A DNA stretch of 64,000 bases from Flavobacteriales bacterium. Its GTDB lineage: Bacteria; Bacteroidota; Bacteroidia; Flavobacteriales_F; PHOS-HE28. Where the stretch lies: assembly GCA_016713875.1 (NCBI GenBank), contig JADJOI010000003.1, positions 1,364,001 to 1,428,000 on the forward strand, in the 5' to 3' direction. A model generated the notes under the pieces. It had not been told where the DNA came from, ran no database searches, and worked only from the letters and a program-made list of their open reading frames with translations. Below, one piece after another: positions 21,062 to 29,463 of this stretch (position 1 is the stretch's first letter; each line of letters starts with the position of its first letter). Made by a program: the position numbers and the translations under genes.

Positions 21062-21116
21062 CATCCCACAACGCAAAGGCCCCGCTCATCGAGCGGGGCC
21101 TTTGCATTGTGGGATG
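21062..21116. terminator. long terminator-like hairpin
   Basis: A nearly perfect stem of about 26 bp: CATCCCACAAC GCAAAGGCC... pairs with ...GGCCTTTGC ATTGTGGGATG, loop ATC, with one mismatch. There is no long T-run after it. It closes the preceding operon and directly abuts the 50-bp repeat cluster. Confidence 0.75.
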
Positions 21117-21120
21117 GGAA

Positions 21121-21296
21121 CGACCCTGAAGGGGTCGCAGGTATGTCGATGGTGCTCCGCGTTCCGCATCCGACCCTGAAGGGGTCGCAGGCATCTCGGA
21201 GATGTTCCGCGCACTGCATCCGACCCTGAAGGGGTCACAGGCATCTTGGTCAGCATCCCTGCGCGTTCGACCCGCCGGACGGCGGGGTCGCAGGCC
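21121..21296. repeat. 50-bp hairpin repeat cluster, first copy
   Basis: Units start at 21121, 21171 and 21221, each opening with a CGACCCTGAAGGGGTCG hairpin followed by CAGGCATCT-like sequence. A variant hairpin CGACCCGCCGGACGGC begins at 21268. The 50-bp spacing and lack of unique spacers mark it as an intergenic repeat, not a CRISPR. Confidence 0.8.
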
Positions 21297-21338
21297 TTCA
21301 GCCTTTCAGCACCTCCTTCACCTTGGCGCCGATGGTGG
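21232..21338. repeat. 107-bp direct repeat, left copy (includes duplicated sucD tail)
   Basis: Identical over 107 bases to 22348-22454. The right copy contains the last 41 bases of sucD, so bases 21298-21338 here are a detached sucD 3' fragment with no gene upstream of it. Identity continues with two mismatches for about eight more bases. The pair brackets the hypothetical gene 21381-22169. Confidence 0.92.
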
Positions 21339-21380
21339 TGTGGCTGATCTCTTCATCCCGACGGGCACTAATTTGGACGC

Positions 21381-22169
21381 ATGTCGCATCTGCTGACCAC
21401 AACGCTTCTCCTCGTCCTGACCAGCGCACATGCCCAGGTGAGTGAATCAAGGCGTTTCCTCGATGATGTCCTAAAGAAGGGGGAGATCCTCCCCAGAGAA
21501 CTGAACGACAGCCTTATCGGCAAGGACTTCGGTCCGCTATGGACCGGTACGCCTAACTGGGCTATCTATGGTTTCATCGGCGACGACTACCAGCGACTGC
21601 GTGTGAAGTTCATCTCCGTGATCAGGGAACCATCCTACCCGGCCGTGTACCGCGTCTATGGTAAGGACATGGTGAAGAACAACATCTGTGAATTCCAAGG
21701 TGAGATCACGATCACCAACATTCGCCAATACGATGACATTTCCTATGGTCTGGATGAGGCTTGGCGGGATAGTGCCATTCAGGGACGGTTCCTGGTCTGC
21801 GGGCGCTACGAGCTTTTGGAGGATCCATCCCAGAAGCAAGCAGGCCTGTTCATAGGCGGGTTCGCATCATTCTTTTACATAGACCGCACTGGAGCCGTGC
21901 GGTACGACGATATCGACGATGTGGCGGACGGATATACGAATAACCAATTCGTTGGTGAGTGGTCCTCCTACGATGGAAAGTTCCGCAAGCGATGCAATTG
22001 GGGGGACGATCGCATCCCGAACTCGGGAGACCTCGACATGGGCGCAGGAGATTTCTCTCCAGCAGAGGAGTTCAGTTCAAAAGGCTGGGAAAATATCAGC
22101 CTGAGCTACCAGATCGGACCCGCTGGAGACCGAGCTCGAGCTGCCGAGCGCGAGATATGGTGGAAGTAG
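21381..22169 (+). CDS. secreted protein of unknown function (inserted gene)
   Basis: A 262-residue protein with a signal peptide ending AHAQ. Aromatic and charged segments (FGPLWTGTPNWAIYGF, FVGEWSSYDGKFRKRCNWGDDRIP, DLDMGAGDFSP) suggest a compact globular secreted domain; I do not recognise a named family. Base composition is less GC-rich than its neighbours and codon use is looser, suggesting acquisition. A TAATTTGG box ends four bases before the ATG. It is flanked by the 107-bp direct repeats. Confidence 0.78.
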   Translation: MSHLLTTTLLLVLTSAHAQVSESRRFLDDVLKKGEILPRELNDSLIGKDFGPLWTGTPNWAIYGFIGDDYQRLRVKFISVIREPSYPAVYRVYGKDMVKNNICEFQGEITITNIRQYDDISYGLDEAWRDSAIQGRFLVCGRYELLEDPSQKQAGLFIGGFASFFYIDRTGAVRYDDIDDVADGYTNNQFVGEWSSYDGKFRKRCNWGDDRIPNSGDLDMGAGDFSPAEEFSSKGWENISLSYQIGPAGDRARAAEREIWWK

Positions 22170-22190
22170 TTGGTCAGTTTCCCGTGCACC

Positions 22191-22413
22191 CGACCCTGAA
22201 GGGGTCGCAGGCATCTTGGAGATGTCCCGCACACTGCATCCGACCCTGATGGGGTCGCAGGCAGCTTGATCAGTTTCCCGTGCACCCGACCCTGAAGGGG
22301 TCGCAGGCAGCTTGGAGATGTCCCGCACACAGCATTCGACCCTGAAAGGGTCACAGGCATCTTGGTCAGCATCCCTGCGCGTTCGACCCGCCGGACGGCG
22401 GGGTCGCAGGCCT
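22191..22413. repeat. 50-bp hairpin repeat cluster, second copy
   Basis: Units with the CGACCCTGA(A/T)(G/A)GGGTCG hairpin start at 22191, 22241, 22287 and 22337, and the GC-rich variant at 22384. The last two units and the sucD tail after them form the right 107-bp direct repeat. The cluster directly follows the sucD stop codon. Confidence 0.8.
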
Positions 22414-22454
22414 TCAGCCTTTCAGCACCTCCTTCACCTTGGCGCCGATGGTGG
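22348..22454. repeat. 107-bp direct repeat, right copy
   Basis: The other member of the pair at 21232-21338, offset by 1,116 bases. It spans two hairpin units and the final 41 bases of the intact sucD, so this copy is the ancestral location. Confidence 0.92.
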
Positions 22455-23286
22455 CGGGGCTGTCCACCACGTGGATGCCGCATTCGCGCATGACGGCCTT
22501 CTTCGCGGCCGCGCTCTCATCGGCACCGCTCACGATGGCGCCGGCGTGGCCCATGGTGCGACCCTTGGGGGCGGTCTCCCCGGCGATGAAGCCGATGACG
22601 GGCTTCTTGCAATGGGCCTTGATCCACCGCGCGGCCTGGATCTCCAGGTCGCCGCCGATCTCGCCGATCATCACGATGGCCTTGGTCTCGGGGTCGTTGG
22701 CGAAGAGCTGCACGGCCTCCAGGGTGGTGGTGCCGATGATGGGATCGCCGCCGATGCCGATGGCCGTGGTGATGCCCATGCCGGCCTTCACCACCTGGTC
22801 CGCCGCCTCGTAGGTGAGCGTGCCGCTCTTGCTCACGATGCCCACGGGACCCTTCTTGAACACGAAGCCCGGCATGATGCCCACCTTGCATTCATCGGCG
22901 GTGATGACACCCGGACAGTTGGGGCCGATGAGCGTGCAGCCCTTGCCGCGGATGTACTCGCGGGCGGCGACCATGTCCTTCACCGGGATGCCCTCGGTGA
23001 TGCACACGATCACCCGGATGCCGGCCTCGGCCGCCTCCATGATGGCGTCGGCCGCGAAGGCGGGCGGGACGAAGATGATGCTGACGTCGGCCCCGGTGGC
23101 CTTCACCGCGTCGCTCACCGTCTCGAACACAGGACGGTCCAGGTGCTGCTGTCCCCCCTTGCCCGGGGTGACGCCGCCGACGACGTTGGTGCCGTACTCG
23201 ATCATCTCCCGGGCGTGGAAGGTGCCTTCGCTGCCGGTGACGCCCTGGACGATGACCTTGCTCTTCGAATGGACGAGGACGCTCAT
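22414..23286 (-). CDS. sucD: succinyl-CoA synthetase alpha subunit SucD
   Basis: The ADP/GDP-forming succinate-CoA ligase alpha subunit of the TCA cycle; its catalytic histidine is phosphorylated. The 290-residue protein has the CoA-binding QGVTGSEGTFH, GGVTPGKGGQ, the IGPNCPG motif, and the active-site GHAGAI with His at about 247. sucC is not adjacent, which is common in Bacteroidota. A TACTTTCG box lies at 23321-23328. The last 41 bases are duplicated 1.1 kb downstream. Confidence 0.96.
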   Translation of the reverse strand: MSVLVHSKSKVIVQGVTGSEGTFHAREMIEYGTNVVGGVTPGKGGQQHLDRPVFETVSDAVKATGADVSIIFVPPAFAADAIMEAAEAGIRVIVCITEGIPVKDMVAAREYIRGKGCTLIGPNCPGVITADECKVGIMPGFVFKKGPVGIVSKSGTLTYEAADQVVKAGMGITTAIGIGGDPIIGTTTLEAVQLFANDPETKAIVMIGEIGGDLEIQAARWIKAHCKKPVIGFIAGETAPKGRTMGHAGAIVSGADESAAAKKAVMRECGIHVVDSPATIGAKVKEVLKG

Positions 23287-23332
23287 GGGAGGATGCGGGG
23301 CCGGGTTGATCCGGCGGCCGCGAAAGTAAGCC

Positions 23333-24529
23333 TCACCCCCGATCGGGACGGAGGCCGATGCGCTGGTCCATCCGGTGGAGGAACCCGCGGATGTAGAAAA
23401 ATGTGGCGAGCATGATGGCCGAACCGCCCAGGAAGGGCAGCAGGTGCCACAGCTCGTAGGCGCGGCCCGCCATGAAGGGACCGGCGATGCGACCCAGGCT
23501 GCCGAAGCTCTGGTTCATGCCCAGCACCTGGCCCTGCTCCTTCTGGTCGGCCTGCCGCGTGAGCATGGCGGCCAGCGACGGCCACAGCATGCCGTTGCCC
23601 AGCGCGAGGCAGGCGATGGGCCCGAAGGCGGCCGGGATGAACCAGGCCCGGGGCACCAGGCCGGTGAGCGCCAGCCCGACCGCCACGAGGATGGTGCCCA
23701 TGATCACCAGACGACGCTCGCCGAAGCGCTTGTTGAGCCAGCCCAGCAGCCCGCCCTGCACGATGGCGCTGGCCAGGCCCACCGCCGCGAACATGTAGCT
23801 GATCTGCGCCTCGGTGAGGCCATAGTCGTCCTTCCACAGCAGCGGCACGGCGGTCTGCATCATGCTGAAGGCGGCGATGTAGATGAAGCCGATGAGGTAG
23901 ATGTCGCGGAACCGGATGTCGCGCAGCGCCCGCACCGTGGCGGTGATAGGCGCGAAGCGGATGGGCGCGTGCGGATCGCGTTGGTGCAGCGACTCGGGCA
24001 GCAGCAGCCAGATGCCGAGCAGGTTCACCAGGCAGAGGCATGCGGCCACGTAGCCTACCCAGGCGGTGCCGAAGTAGTGGTACACCACCCCGCCGAGCGG
24101 CGGGCCCGCGATGAAGCCCAGACCGAAGGCGGCGCCCACTAGGCCCAGCGACTTGGCACGGTGCTCCGGTGGCGTGATGTCGGTGATGTAGGCCTGCGCT
24201 GCGGCGATGTTGGCCGAGCCCACCCCCGTGAGCATGCGGCTGATGAACAAGAGCACGATGCCATGGGCGAAGGAGAACAGCAGATAGCTGACCCCGCTGA
24301 TGGCGACGGCGATGGCGATCACCGGCCGACGGCCGTAGCGGTCGCTCACCGCACCCCAGAACGGGCCGAAGAGGTACATGAGCACTGAGAACACCACCGC
24401 CGTATCGCCCACCAGCGCGTCGCTGGCGCCCAGGTCACGCGCCACGAAGGGCACCACCGGGATGAAGATCCCGAAGCCCATCAGGTCGATGAAGATGGTC
24501 AGGAACAGGATGACCAGCCGACGGTCCAT
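23333..24529 (-). CDS. MFS transporter, TetA-like
   Basis: A 398-residue major facilitator with twelve predicted helices. The loop 2-3 motif GAVSDRYGRRPV, the motif-C-like helix 5 region (GAAFGLGFIAGPPLGG) and the TDITPPEHRAKSLG loop match the drug:proton antiporter family that includes class-type tetracycline exporters, but substrate cannot be inferred. Start at MDRRLVILF (24529) is supported by a GACCTTCG box six bases upstream. It lies 46 bases upstream of sucD, which has its own promoter. Confidence 0.88.
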   Translation of the reverse strand: MDRRLVILFLTIFIDLMGFGIFIPVVPFVARDLGASDALVGDTAVVFSVLMYLFGPFWGAVSDRYGRRPVIAIAVAISGVSYLLFSFAHGIVLLFISRMLTGVGSANIAAAQAYITDITPPEHRAKSLGLVGAAFGLGFIAGPPLGGVVYHYFGTAWVGYVAACLCLVNLLGIWLLLPESLHQRDPHAPIRFAPITATVRALRDIRFRDIYLIGFIYIAAFSMMQTAVPLLWKDDYGLTEAQISYMFAAVGLASAIVQGGLLGWLNKRFGERRLVIMGTILVAVGLALTGLVPRAWFIPAAFGPIACLALGNGMLWPSLAAMLTRQADQKEQGQVLGMNQSFGSLGRIAGPFMAGRAYELWHLLPFLGGSAIMLATFFYIRGFLHRMDQRIGLRPDRG

Positions 24530-24621
24530 GGGGCGCGAAGGTCGGTCGGAACATGGACTTCCTGTTCCGCCACCGGCGCATACCACGCGCCCGGTCCGCC
24601 CGTTCCACCCACGCCACGCCC

Positions 24622-25242
24622 ATGAGGACCGCCCTTCGCACCTCCGCTTCCCTGGCCGTGTTCACGGTCCTCCTCCTCAGCCTCCTGATCGATCCGTGGA
24701 TGCCCCTGCATGCCAGCTGGCCCTTCACCCTCTCCCTCGGCCTGCTCACGGCGGCCGTCGCGGCCTGGGTGTCGGCCGCCAGCGCATGGCTGTCCCGCAG
24801 GACCATCGTGCTCATGGCTTTCCTGCTGGTGCTGTCGATGCGCTACTAGGACTTCAACAGCCGCAAGCCCTTCCTCCGGAGCTTCCACGGACTGACCCGG
24901 GGAGACACGAAGGAGGAGGTGATCCGGCGGATGGCGCGCTTCCGGTTGTCCGGCCACGGCAGGGGCTTCGTGTTCGCCCGGCTCCGGCAGCGGTACCCGA
25001 TGCTGCATGAACGGGTGGAGTACCTGTGCTTCACCCACACCCGCGAAGGCTGGGGCGACTCGGACTGGGGTCTGGTCCACTTCGTGGACGGCCGGCTCAT
25101 CGACACGCAGTTCAGCCACGACGAAGGCGGTCAGGGGGCGCACCTCCATCCGTTCAGGCCTGCGGTCTCGGACGGGACGGCGGTCACCCCTGCGGCGCCT
25201 CCACCACCTGCTGTGCGCTGCTGCGGATGTACGGGCGGATGA
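24622..25242 (+). pseudogene. membrane-anchored BamE-like gene interrupted by an in-frame TAG
   Basis: ATG 24622 opens a frame with two hydrophobic segments that stops at TAG 24847-24849 (...SMRY*). The same frame continues immediately as DFNSRKPFLRSFHGLT and reads on to 25242 without another stop. The second part (TKEEVIRRMARFRL, then WGDSDWGLVHFVDGRLID) resembles SmpA/BamE-like folds, which normally follow a membrane or lipoprotein anchor, so one gene broken by a nonsense codon is likely. Restart at ATG 24931 is possible. The 3' end overlaps the convergent ndh gene by 59 bases. Confidence 0.6.
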
Positions 25243-26503
25243 TGAGCCGGATGGTGTTCTTCCAGCTCAGGTACTTCCACGCCCAGGCCATCAGCACCTG
25301 TAGGCGGTTGCGGTAGCCTACCAGCGCCATCAGGTGCACGAACATCCAGGCCAGCCAGGCGATGAGACCGCCCATGTGGAAGCGGCCTACGTCCACCACG
25401 GCCTTGTAGCGTCCGATGGTGGCCATGCTGCCCTTGTCCTTGTACATGAAGGCCTCCATGGGCCCGCCTTTCGCTTTGCGGATGAGGTTGTCGGCCAGCA
25501 GCCGGGCCTGTTGGATGGCCGCCGTGGCCACCTGCGGATGGCCCCGCTCCCACGTGCCTTCGGCCATCAAGGCCACATCGCCCAGCGCGAACACATCGGG
25601 TACGCCCTGCAATCGGCTGAAGCGGTCCACGTGGTAGCGGTTGGCCTGCGGCACCTCGGCGGCCTCGAGACCGGGCAGCGTCACACCCTTCACCCCGGCC
25701 GCCCAGATCAGCGTGTTGCTGTCCATGCTCGTCCCGTCCTTGAAGGAGACCACCTCCCCGTCATACCCGGTGACACGCGCCCCGAACTTCACGTTCACGC
25801 CCATGTCCTCCAGGTACTTCAAGGCGTTGGCACTGGCCTTCTCGCTGAAGTTCTTCAGCACCCGCTCGTTGCTGTCCACCAGCCAGATCTGCATGCGGTC
25901 GCTGTCCAGCTCGCGGTATTCGCGCTTGAGCACGGTGCGGCGGATCTCGGCCAGGGCACCGGCCAGTTCCACGCCGGTGGGACCGCCGCCCACGATGGTG
26001 AAGTTGAGGCAGCGGCGTTGTCCGGCCTCGTCCTGCGCGTACAACGCGGCCTCGAAGTCCTGCAGGAAATCGCTGCGGATGTCGAGGGCCTGGCCGATGC
26101 TCTTGAGCTGCATGGCCTCGCGCTCGAGCTGGTCGTTGCCGAAGAAGTTGGTGGTGCTGCCCGTGGCCAGCACAAGGATGTCGTAGGCGAACTCGCCATG
26201 ATCGGTGACCACGCGCTTCTCCTGCGGCTTCACGGCCAGCACGCGGGTCATGCGGAAGGCGACGTTGGGCATGGGCGCCACGGTGCGGCGGAAGGGATGC
26301 GCGATGCTGTCGGCACTGAGGCTGGCGGTGGCCACCTGATACAGGAGCGGCTGGAAGCAGTGGTGGTTGTGCTTGTCCAGCAGCAGCACCTTGTACGGAG
26401 CGCCCTCGAGCCGCTTGATCAGCTCCAGGCCGGCGAAGCCACCGCCCACCACCACCACCTGCGGGTGCGGCAGGGCCTCGTATGCGCGGCGGGCCTGTGA
26501 CAT
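25184..26503 (-). CDS. ndh: type II NADH:quinone oxidoreductase (NDH-2)
   Basis: A 439-residue FAD enzyme that passes electrons from NADH to quinone without proton pumping. The FAD-binding VVVGGGFAGLELIKRL begins near residue 16, a second nucleotide-binding motif FTIVGGGPTGVELAGAL lies mid-protein, and FALGDVALM and VATAAIQQA mark the C-terminal FAD/quinone region. Near the end, GGLIAWLAWMFVHLMALVG is a membrane-attachment helix. Start ATG 26503 lies 37 bases from the divergent mnmE start. Confidence 0.93.
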   Translation of the reverse strand: MSQARRAYEALPHPQVVVVGGGFAGLELIKRLEGAPYKVLLLDKHNHHCFQPLLYQVATASLSADSIAHPFRRTVAPMPNVAFRMTRVLAVKPQEKRVVTDHGEFAYDILVLATGSTTNFFGNDQLEREAMQLKSIGQALDIRSDFLQDFEAALYAQDEAGQRRCLNFTIVGGGPTGVELAGALAEIRRTVLKREYRELDSDRMQIWLVDSNERVLKNFSEKASANALKYLEDMGVNVKFGARVTGYDGEVVSFKDGTSMDSNTLIWAAGVKGVTLPGLEAAEVPQANRYHVDRFSRLQGVPDVFALGDVALMAEGTWERGHPQVATAAIQQARLLADNLIRKAKGGPMEAFMYKDKGSMATIGRYKAVVDVGRFHMGGLIAWLAWMFVHLMALVGYRNRLQVLMAWAWKYLSWKNTIRLIIRPYIRSSAQQVVEAPQG

Positions 26504-26540
26504 GGCGGAGCGGCGGCGAAGTTCCGGAAATTCGCGGCCG

Positions 26541-27899
26541 ATGACCGACCAGGACACCATCTGCGCGCCGGCCACAGCCGGGGGTGCCGCCGCCGTGGCG
26601 GTGGTCCGCCTCAGCGGTCCCCGGGCCGTGGCCATCCTTGACCGGCTCACCGCAGGAGCTGCGCGCACCTGGCCCGAGCGACGGGCGGTGCTGGCGCCGC
26701 TGGCCGATGCCGAAGGCCCCATCGACGAGGCGTTGGTCACCGTGTTCCGCGCGCCGGCGAGCTACACCGGCGAGGAGGTGGTGGAGCTCGGCCTGCACGG
26801 CTCGCCCTACATCGTGCAGCGCGTGCTGGAGGCGGCGGTGCAGGCGGGCGCGCGGCTGGCCCGGCCGGGCGAGTTCACGTTGCGCGCCTTCCTCAACCGC
26901 AAGCTGGACCTCAGCCAGGCCGAGGCCGTCGCCGACCTCATCGCCGGCCAGGGGGCCGCCGCCCACCGGCTCGCCCTGCAGCAGCTCCGCGGCGGTTACA
27001 GCGCCCACATCGACGCGCTGCGCCAGCAGCTCATCGACTTCTGCGCCCTGATCGAGCTGGAGCTCGACTTCGGGGAGGAGGACGTCACCTTCGCCCGCCG
27101 CGATGAACTGGACGCCCTGCTGGTGGACCTGACCGGCCTCTGCACCCGGCTCATCGACAGCTTCCGCTACGGCAACGCGGTGAAGGAGGGCGTGCCCGTG
27201 GCCATCGTGGGCGCGCCCAATAGCGGCAAGAGCACGCTGCTCAACGCGCTGCTACAGGAGGACCGCGCCATCGTGAGCGACATCCCTGGCACCACGCGCG
27301 ACACGGTGGAGGAGACGATCACCCTGAACGGCATCCTGTTCCGCTTCATCGACACGGCGGGCCTGCGCGAGACCGGCGACACGGTGGAGCGCATGGGCAT
27401 CGAACGCAGCTACCGCAAGGCGCGCGAGGCCGGCATCGTGGTGCTGCTGGGCGATGCTGCCGCCATGAACGAGGACGCCTTCCTCACCCAGGCGGCCCTG
27501 TTGCGCGAGCGCATCGGCGAGGGACCGCACCTGCTTCCGGTGCTGAACAAGTGCGACCTCACCGACCAGGACGCCGACCTCGGCGGCCGGGTGATGCGCA
27601 TCAGCGCACGCACGGGCCGGGGCCTGGATGGGCTGCGGGAGGCGTTCCACCGGCATGTACGCAGCCTGCACGAAGGCGACGGTGGCGTGGTGGTGACGAA
27701 CGCGCGGCACGTGGAGGCCCTGAGCCACGCCCGTCAGGCCCTGGAGGACGCGCGCGCCGGTCTGCACCAGGGGGTCAGCGGCGACCTGCTGGCCATCGAC
27801 CTGCGCCGCGCGCAGCACCATCTGGGCGAGATCACCGGCCGCATCACGCCGGACGATGTGCTGGGCAGCATCTTCGGCCGCTTCTGCATCGGCAAGTGA
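26541..27899 (+). CDS. mnmE: tRNA modification GTPase MnmE
   Basis: With MnmG it installs the 5-carboxymethylaminomethyl group on U34 of certain tRNAs. The 452-residue protein has the N-terminal tetrahydrofolate-binding domain (DTICAPAT...VAVVRLSG, FTLRAFLNRKLDLSQAEAV), an inserted G domain (GAPNSGKST near 222, DIPGTTRD, DTAGLRET) and the invariant C-terminal CIGK with its catalytic Cys. ATG 26541 sits six bases after a GAAATTCG box. Confidence 0.97.
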   Translation: MTDQDTICAPATAGGAAAVAVVRLSGPRAVAILDRLTAGAARTWPERRAVLAPLADAEGPIDEALVTVFRAPASYTGEEVVELGLHGSPYIVQRVLEAAVQAGARLARPGEFTLRAFLNRKLDLSQAEAVADLIAGQGAAAHRLALQQLRGGYSAHIDALRQQLIDFCALIELELDFGEEDVTFARRDELDALLVDLTGLCTRLIDSFRYGNAVKEGVPVAIVGAPNSGKSTLLNALLQEDRAIVSDIPGTTRDTVEETITLNGILFRFIDTAGLRETGDTVERMGIERSYRKAREAGIVVLLGDAAAMNEDAFLTQAALLRERIGEGPHLLPVLNKCDLTDQDADLGGRVMRISARTGRGLDGLREAFHRHVRSLHEGDGGVVVTNARHVEALSHARQALEDARAGLHQGVSGDLLAIDLRRAQHHLGEITGRITPDDVLGSIFGRFCIGK

Positions 27900-28679
27900 T
27901 CACGGGCACGGCATCCCCTCCGTCAGCACCTGGTGGATGAGGACGTACTCGTCCGACCCGTCGCCCTCCATGGCCGGCCCGAGGTCGAGCGAGCACTCCA
28001 CCTCGATGGTCCAGGGCTCGCCGCCCTGCGTCACGCTGCGTCGGTAGCGCCGCTCGAGGTCCGCGCCGTTCATCGACCCCACGAGCTCCCCCTCCTCGGC
28101 ACCGAGGTCCTCACCACCGGCGCAGGGCCACGAGCGACCGGCGCCGCAGGGCGCGAAGCGCATCGCGTCGGCCAGGAAGGTGAAGGTGCCGGTGAGGCGC
28201 ATGCGCGGGATCTCGCCCTCCAGCTCGTCGGACAGCTTCTCCAGGGTGTAGGGATGCTGCGAGGCGAACGGCGCCCCCATCTCGTCGACCATGCGCAGCC
28301 CGGCTTCCGTGCGCTGGTGGAAGTCGGGCTTGTCGCCGGCTTGTCCGATGGTGAGCAAGGGCTGCGCACCGGGCGCATCGGGTGCCACCACGTGCCAGCG
28401 GCCGATCAGGCCCAGGGCCGCCTCGCCGCGGTCCAGGTAGCGCCGCCGCAGGATGAAGGTGCTGTCGCTGCGCACCCACAGCTGCGTCACGATGCCGTGG
28501 CAGCCGGCGCAGGGCAACGTATCCTCATAGTAGCCCGGCCAATCGATCGGCGTCGCCGGAAGGGCCCTGGTGGGTCCGACCGCCGGAAGGCTGTCGTGGG
28601 CGACGGAACCGTCGTTCACGGAGCCGCCGCCGCAGGAGGCGATGACGAGCGCAGGGAGCAGCAGCAGGGAGGCGCGCAT
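27900..28679 (-). CDS. NlpE-like copper resistance lipoprotein
   Basis: A 259-residue outer-membrane-type lipoprotein (leader ending LVIASCGGG). The GYYEDTLPCAGCHGI motif, followed by a beta-rich region with ADAMRFAPCG, matches the N-terminal NlpE/copper-homeostasis domain, where CxxC may bind metal or sense disulfide stress. Signalling partners such as CpxA are not expected in Bacteroidota, so the role is unclear. Start ATG 28679 follows a TACCTTCG box. Its stop abuts the mnmE stop (convergent). Confidence 0.8.
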   Translation of the reverse strand: MRASLLLLPALVIASCGGGSVNDGSVAHDSLPAVGPTRALPATPIDWPGYYEDTLPCAGCHGIVTQLWVRSDSTFILRRRYLDRGEAALGLIGRWHVVAPDAPGAQPLLTIGQAGDKPDFHQRTEAGLRMVDEMGAPFASQHPYTLEKLSDELEGEIPRMRLTGTFTFLADAMRFAPCGAGRSWPCAGGEDLGAEEGELVGSMNGADLERRYRRSVTQGGEPWTIEVECSLDLGPAMEGDGSDEYVLIHQVLTEGMPCP

Positions 28680-28697
28680 GCAGGGGGGGGCGTCGGC

Positions 28698-28717
28698 CGA
28701 AGGTAGCGCGACCTTTG
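28698..28717. promoter_or_regulatory. divergent pair of -7 boxes
   Basis: TACCTTCG on the minus strand (28698-28705) serves the NlpE-like gene; GACCTTTG on the plus strand (28710-28717) ends five bases before the WbqC-like ATG. The two boxes are only four bases apart, so their polymerase sites must overlap and may exclude each other. Confidence 0.6.
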
Positions 28718-28722
28718 CGCGC

Positions 28723-29418
28723 ATGGTCCCGGTGTGTACCGCCTTCTACTTCGGCAGCGTGGAGCACTATCGGCTGCTGGCGCGGCATCCGAAGGTGATC
28801 ATCGATGTCGGCGAGCACTACGAGCGCCAGAGCTACCGCACCCGCACCCGCATCGGAGGCCCCAACGGCGTGCAAGACCTGAACGTGCCCATCGCCCGCG
28901 ACCACGGACGCAAGCTGCCGATGCGCAGCGTGGGCCTGAGCTACAGTGAGACCTGGCCGCAACAGCACCTGCACGCCATCCGGAGCGCCTACGGCAACAC
29001 GCCCTGGTTCATCCACTACATCGATGCGATCGAAGCGGTGGTGATGAAGCGTTACGAACGCCTGGTGGACCTGGACCTGGCGACGATGCGGCTGGGGATG
29101 AAATGGCTCGGGCTGACGACGGAGGTGGAGGTGAGGGAGACCTACTTGGACGTGAGTGGCGAGTGGCGAGTGGCGAGTGATGAGCGTGGCCCCGCGGAAC
29201 CACACTCGCCACTCGTCACTCACCACTCGGTCAACGACACTCGACACTTGGACCTCCGGACCACCTTCCACCCCAAGAAACCGCTGCCTCCACCGGTCGA
29301 AGCGGTCCCAGCCTACCCCCAGGTCTTCGCGGACCGCCACGGCTTCCAGCCCCGGATGAGCGTGATCGACCTGGTATGCAACTGCGGACCCGAGGCCGCC
29401 CGCATCCTGCGTTCTTGA
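28723..29418 (+). CDS. WbqC-like family protein
   Basis: A 231-residue WbqC-type protein, a family found in polysaccharide gene clusters and widely in Bacteroidota; the activity is not established. Motifs: FYFGSVEHYRLL, HYERQSYRTRTRI, NGVQDLNVPI, WPQQHLHAIRSAYGN, WFIHYID, and the C-terminal DLRTTFHPKK with YPQVFADRHGF. About 30 residues (near 144-170) are encoded by a palindromic repeat inserted in frame between ETYLDV and the TRHLDLRTTF motif. Start is supported by the promoter box at 28710. Confidence 0.82.
   Translation: MVPVCTAFYFGSVEHYRLLARHPKVIIDVGEHYERQSYRTRTRIGGPNGVQDLNVPIARDHGRKLPMRSVGLSYSETWPQQHLHAIRSAYGNTPWFIHYIDAIEAVVMKRYERLVDLDLATMRLGMKWLGLTTEVEVRETYLDVSGEWRVASDERGPAEPHSPLVTHHSVNDTRHLDLRTTFHPKKPLPPPVEAVPAYPQVFADRHGFQPRMSVIDLVCNCGPEAARILRS
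29152..29229. repeat. palindromic repeat inserted in frame in the WbqC-like gene
   Basis: Left arm is a run of GTGAGTGGC/GAGTGGC units, right arm is the matching CACTCGCCACTCG/CACCACTC units, with a GC-rich centre. The arms pair as a long imperfect hairpin. It keeps the reading frame open and encodes a polar insert beginning SGEWRVAS. A sister element lies at 45197-45264. Confidence 0.8.
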
Positions 29419-29463
29419 TCCCCATCAAGCGCACGGGTGGCAACCTCGGCCCAGTTTCGCCGC

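Noticed and set aside
21121..21296. CRISPR-like array (50-bp period, palindromic repeats)
   Set aside because: There are only three or four units, the sequence between hairpins is shared rather than unique, and no cas gene is present.
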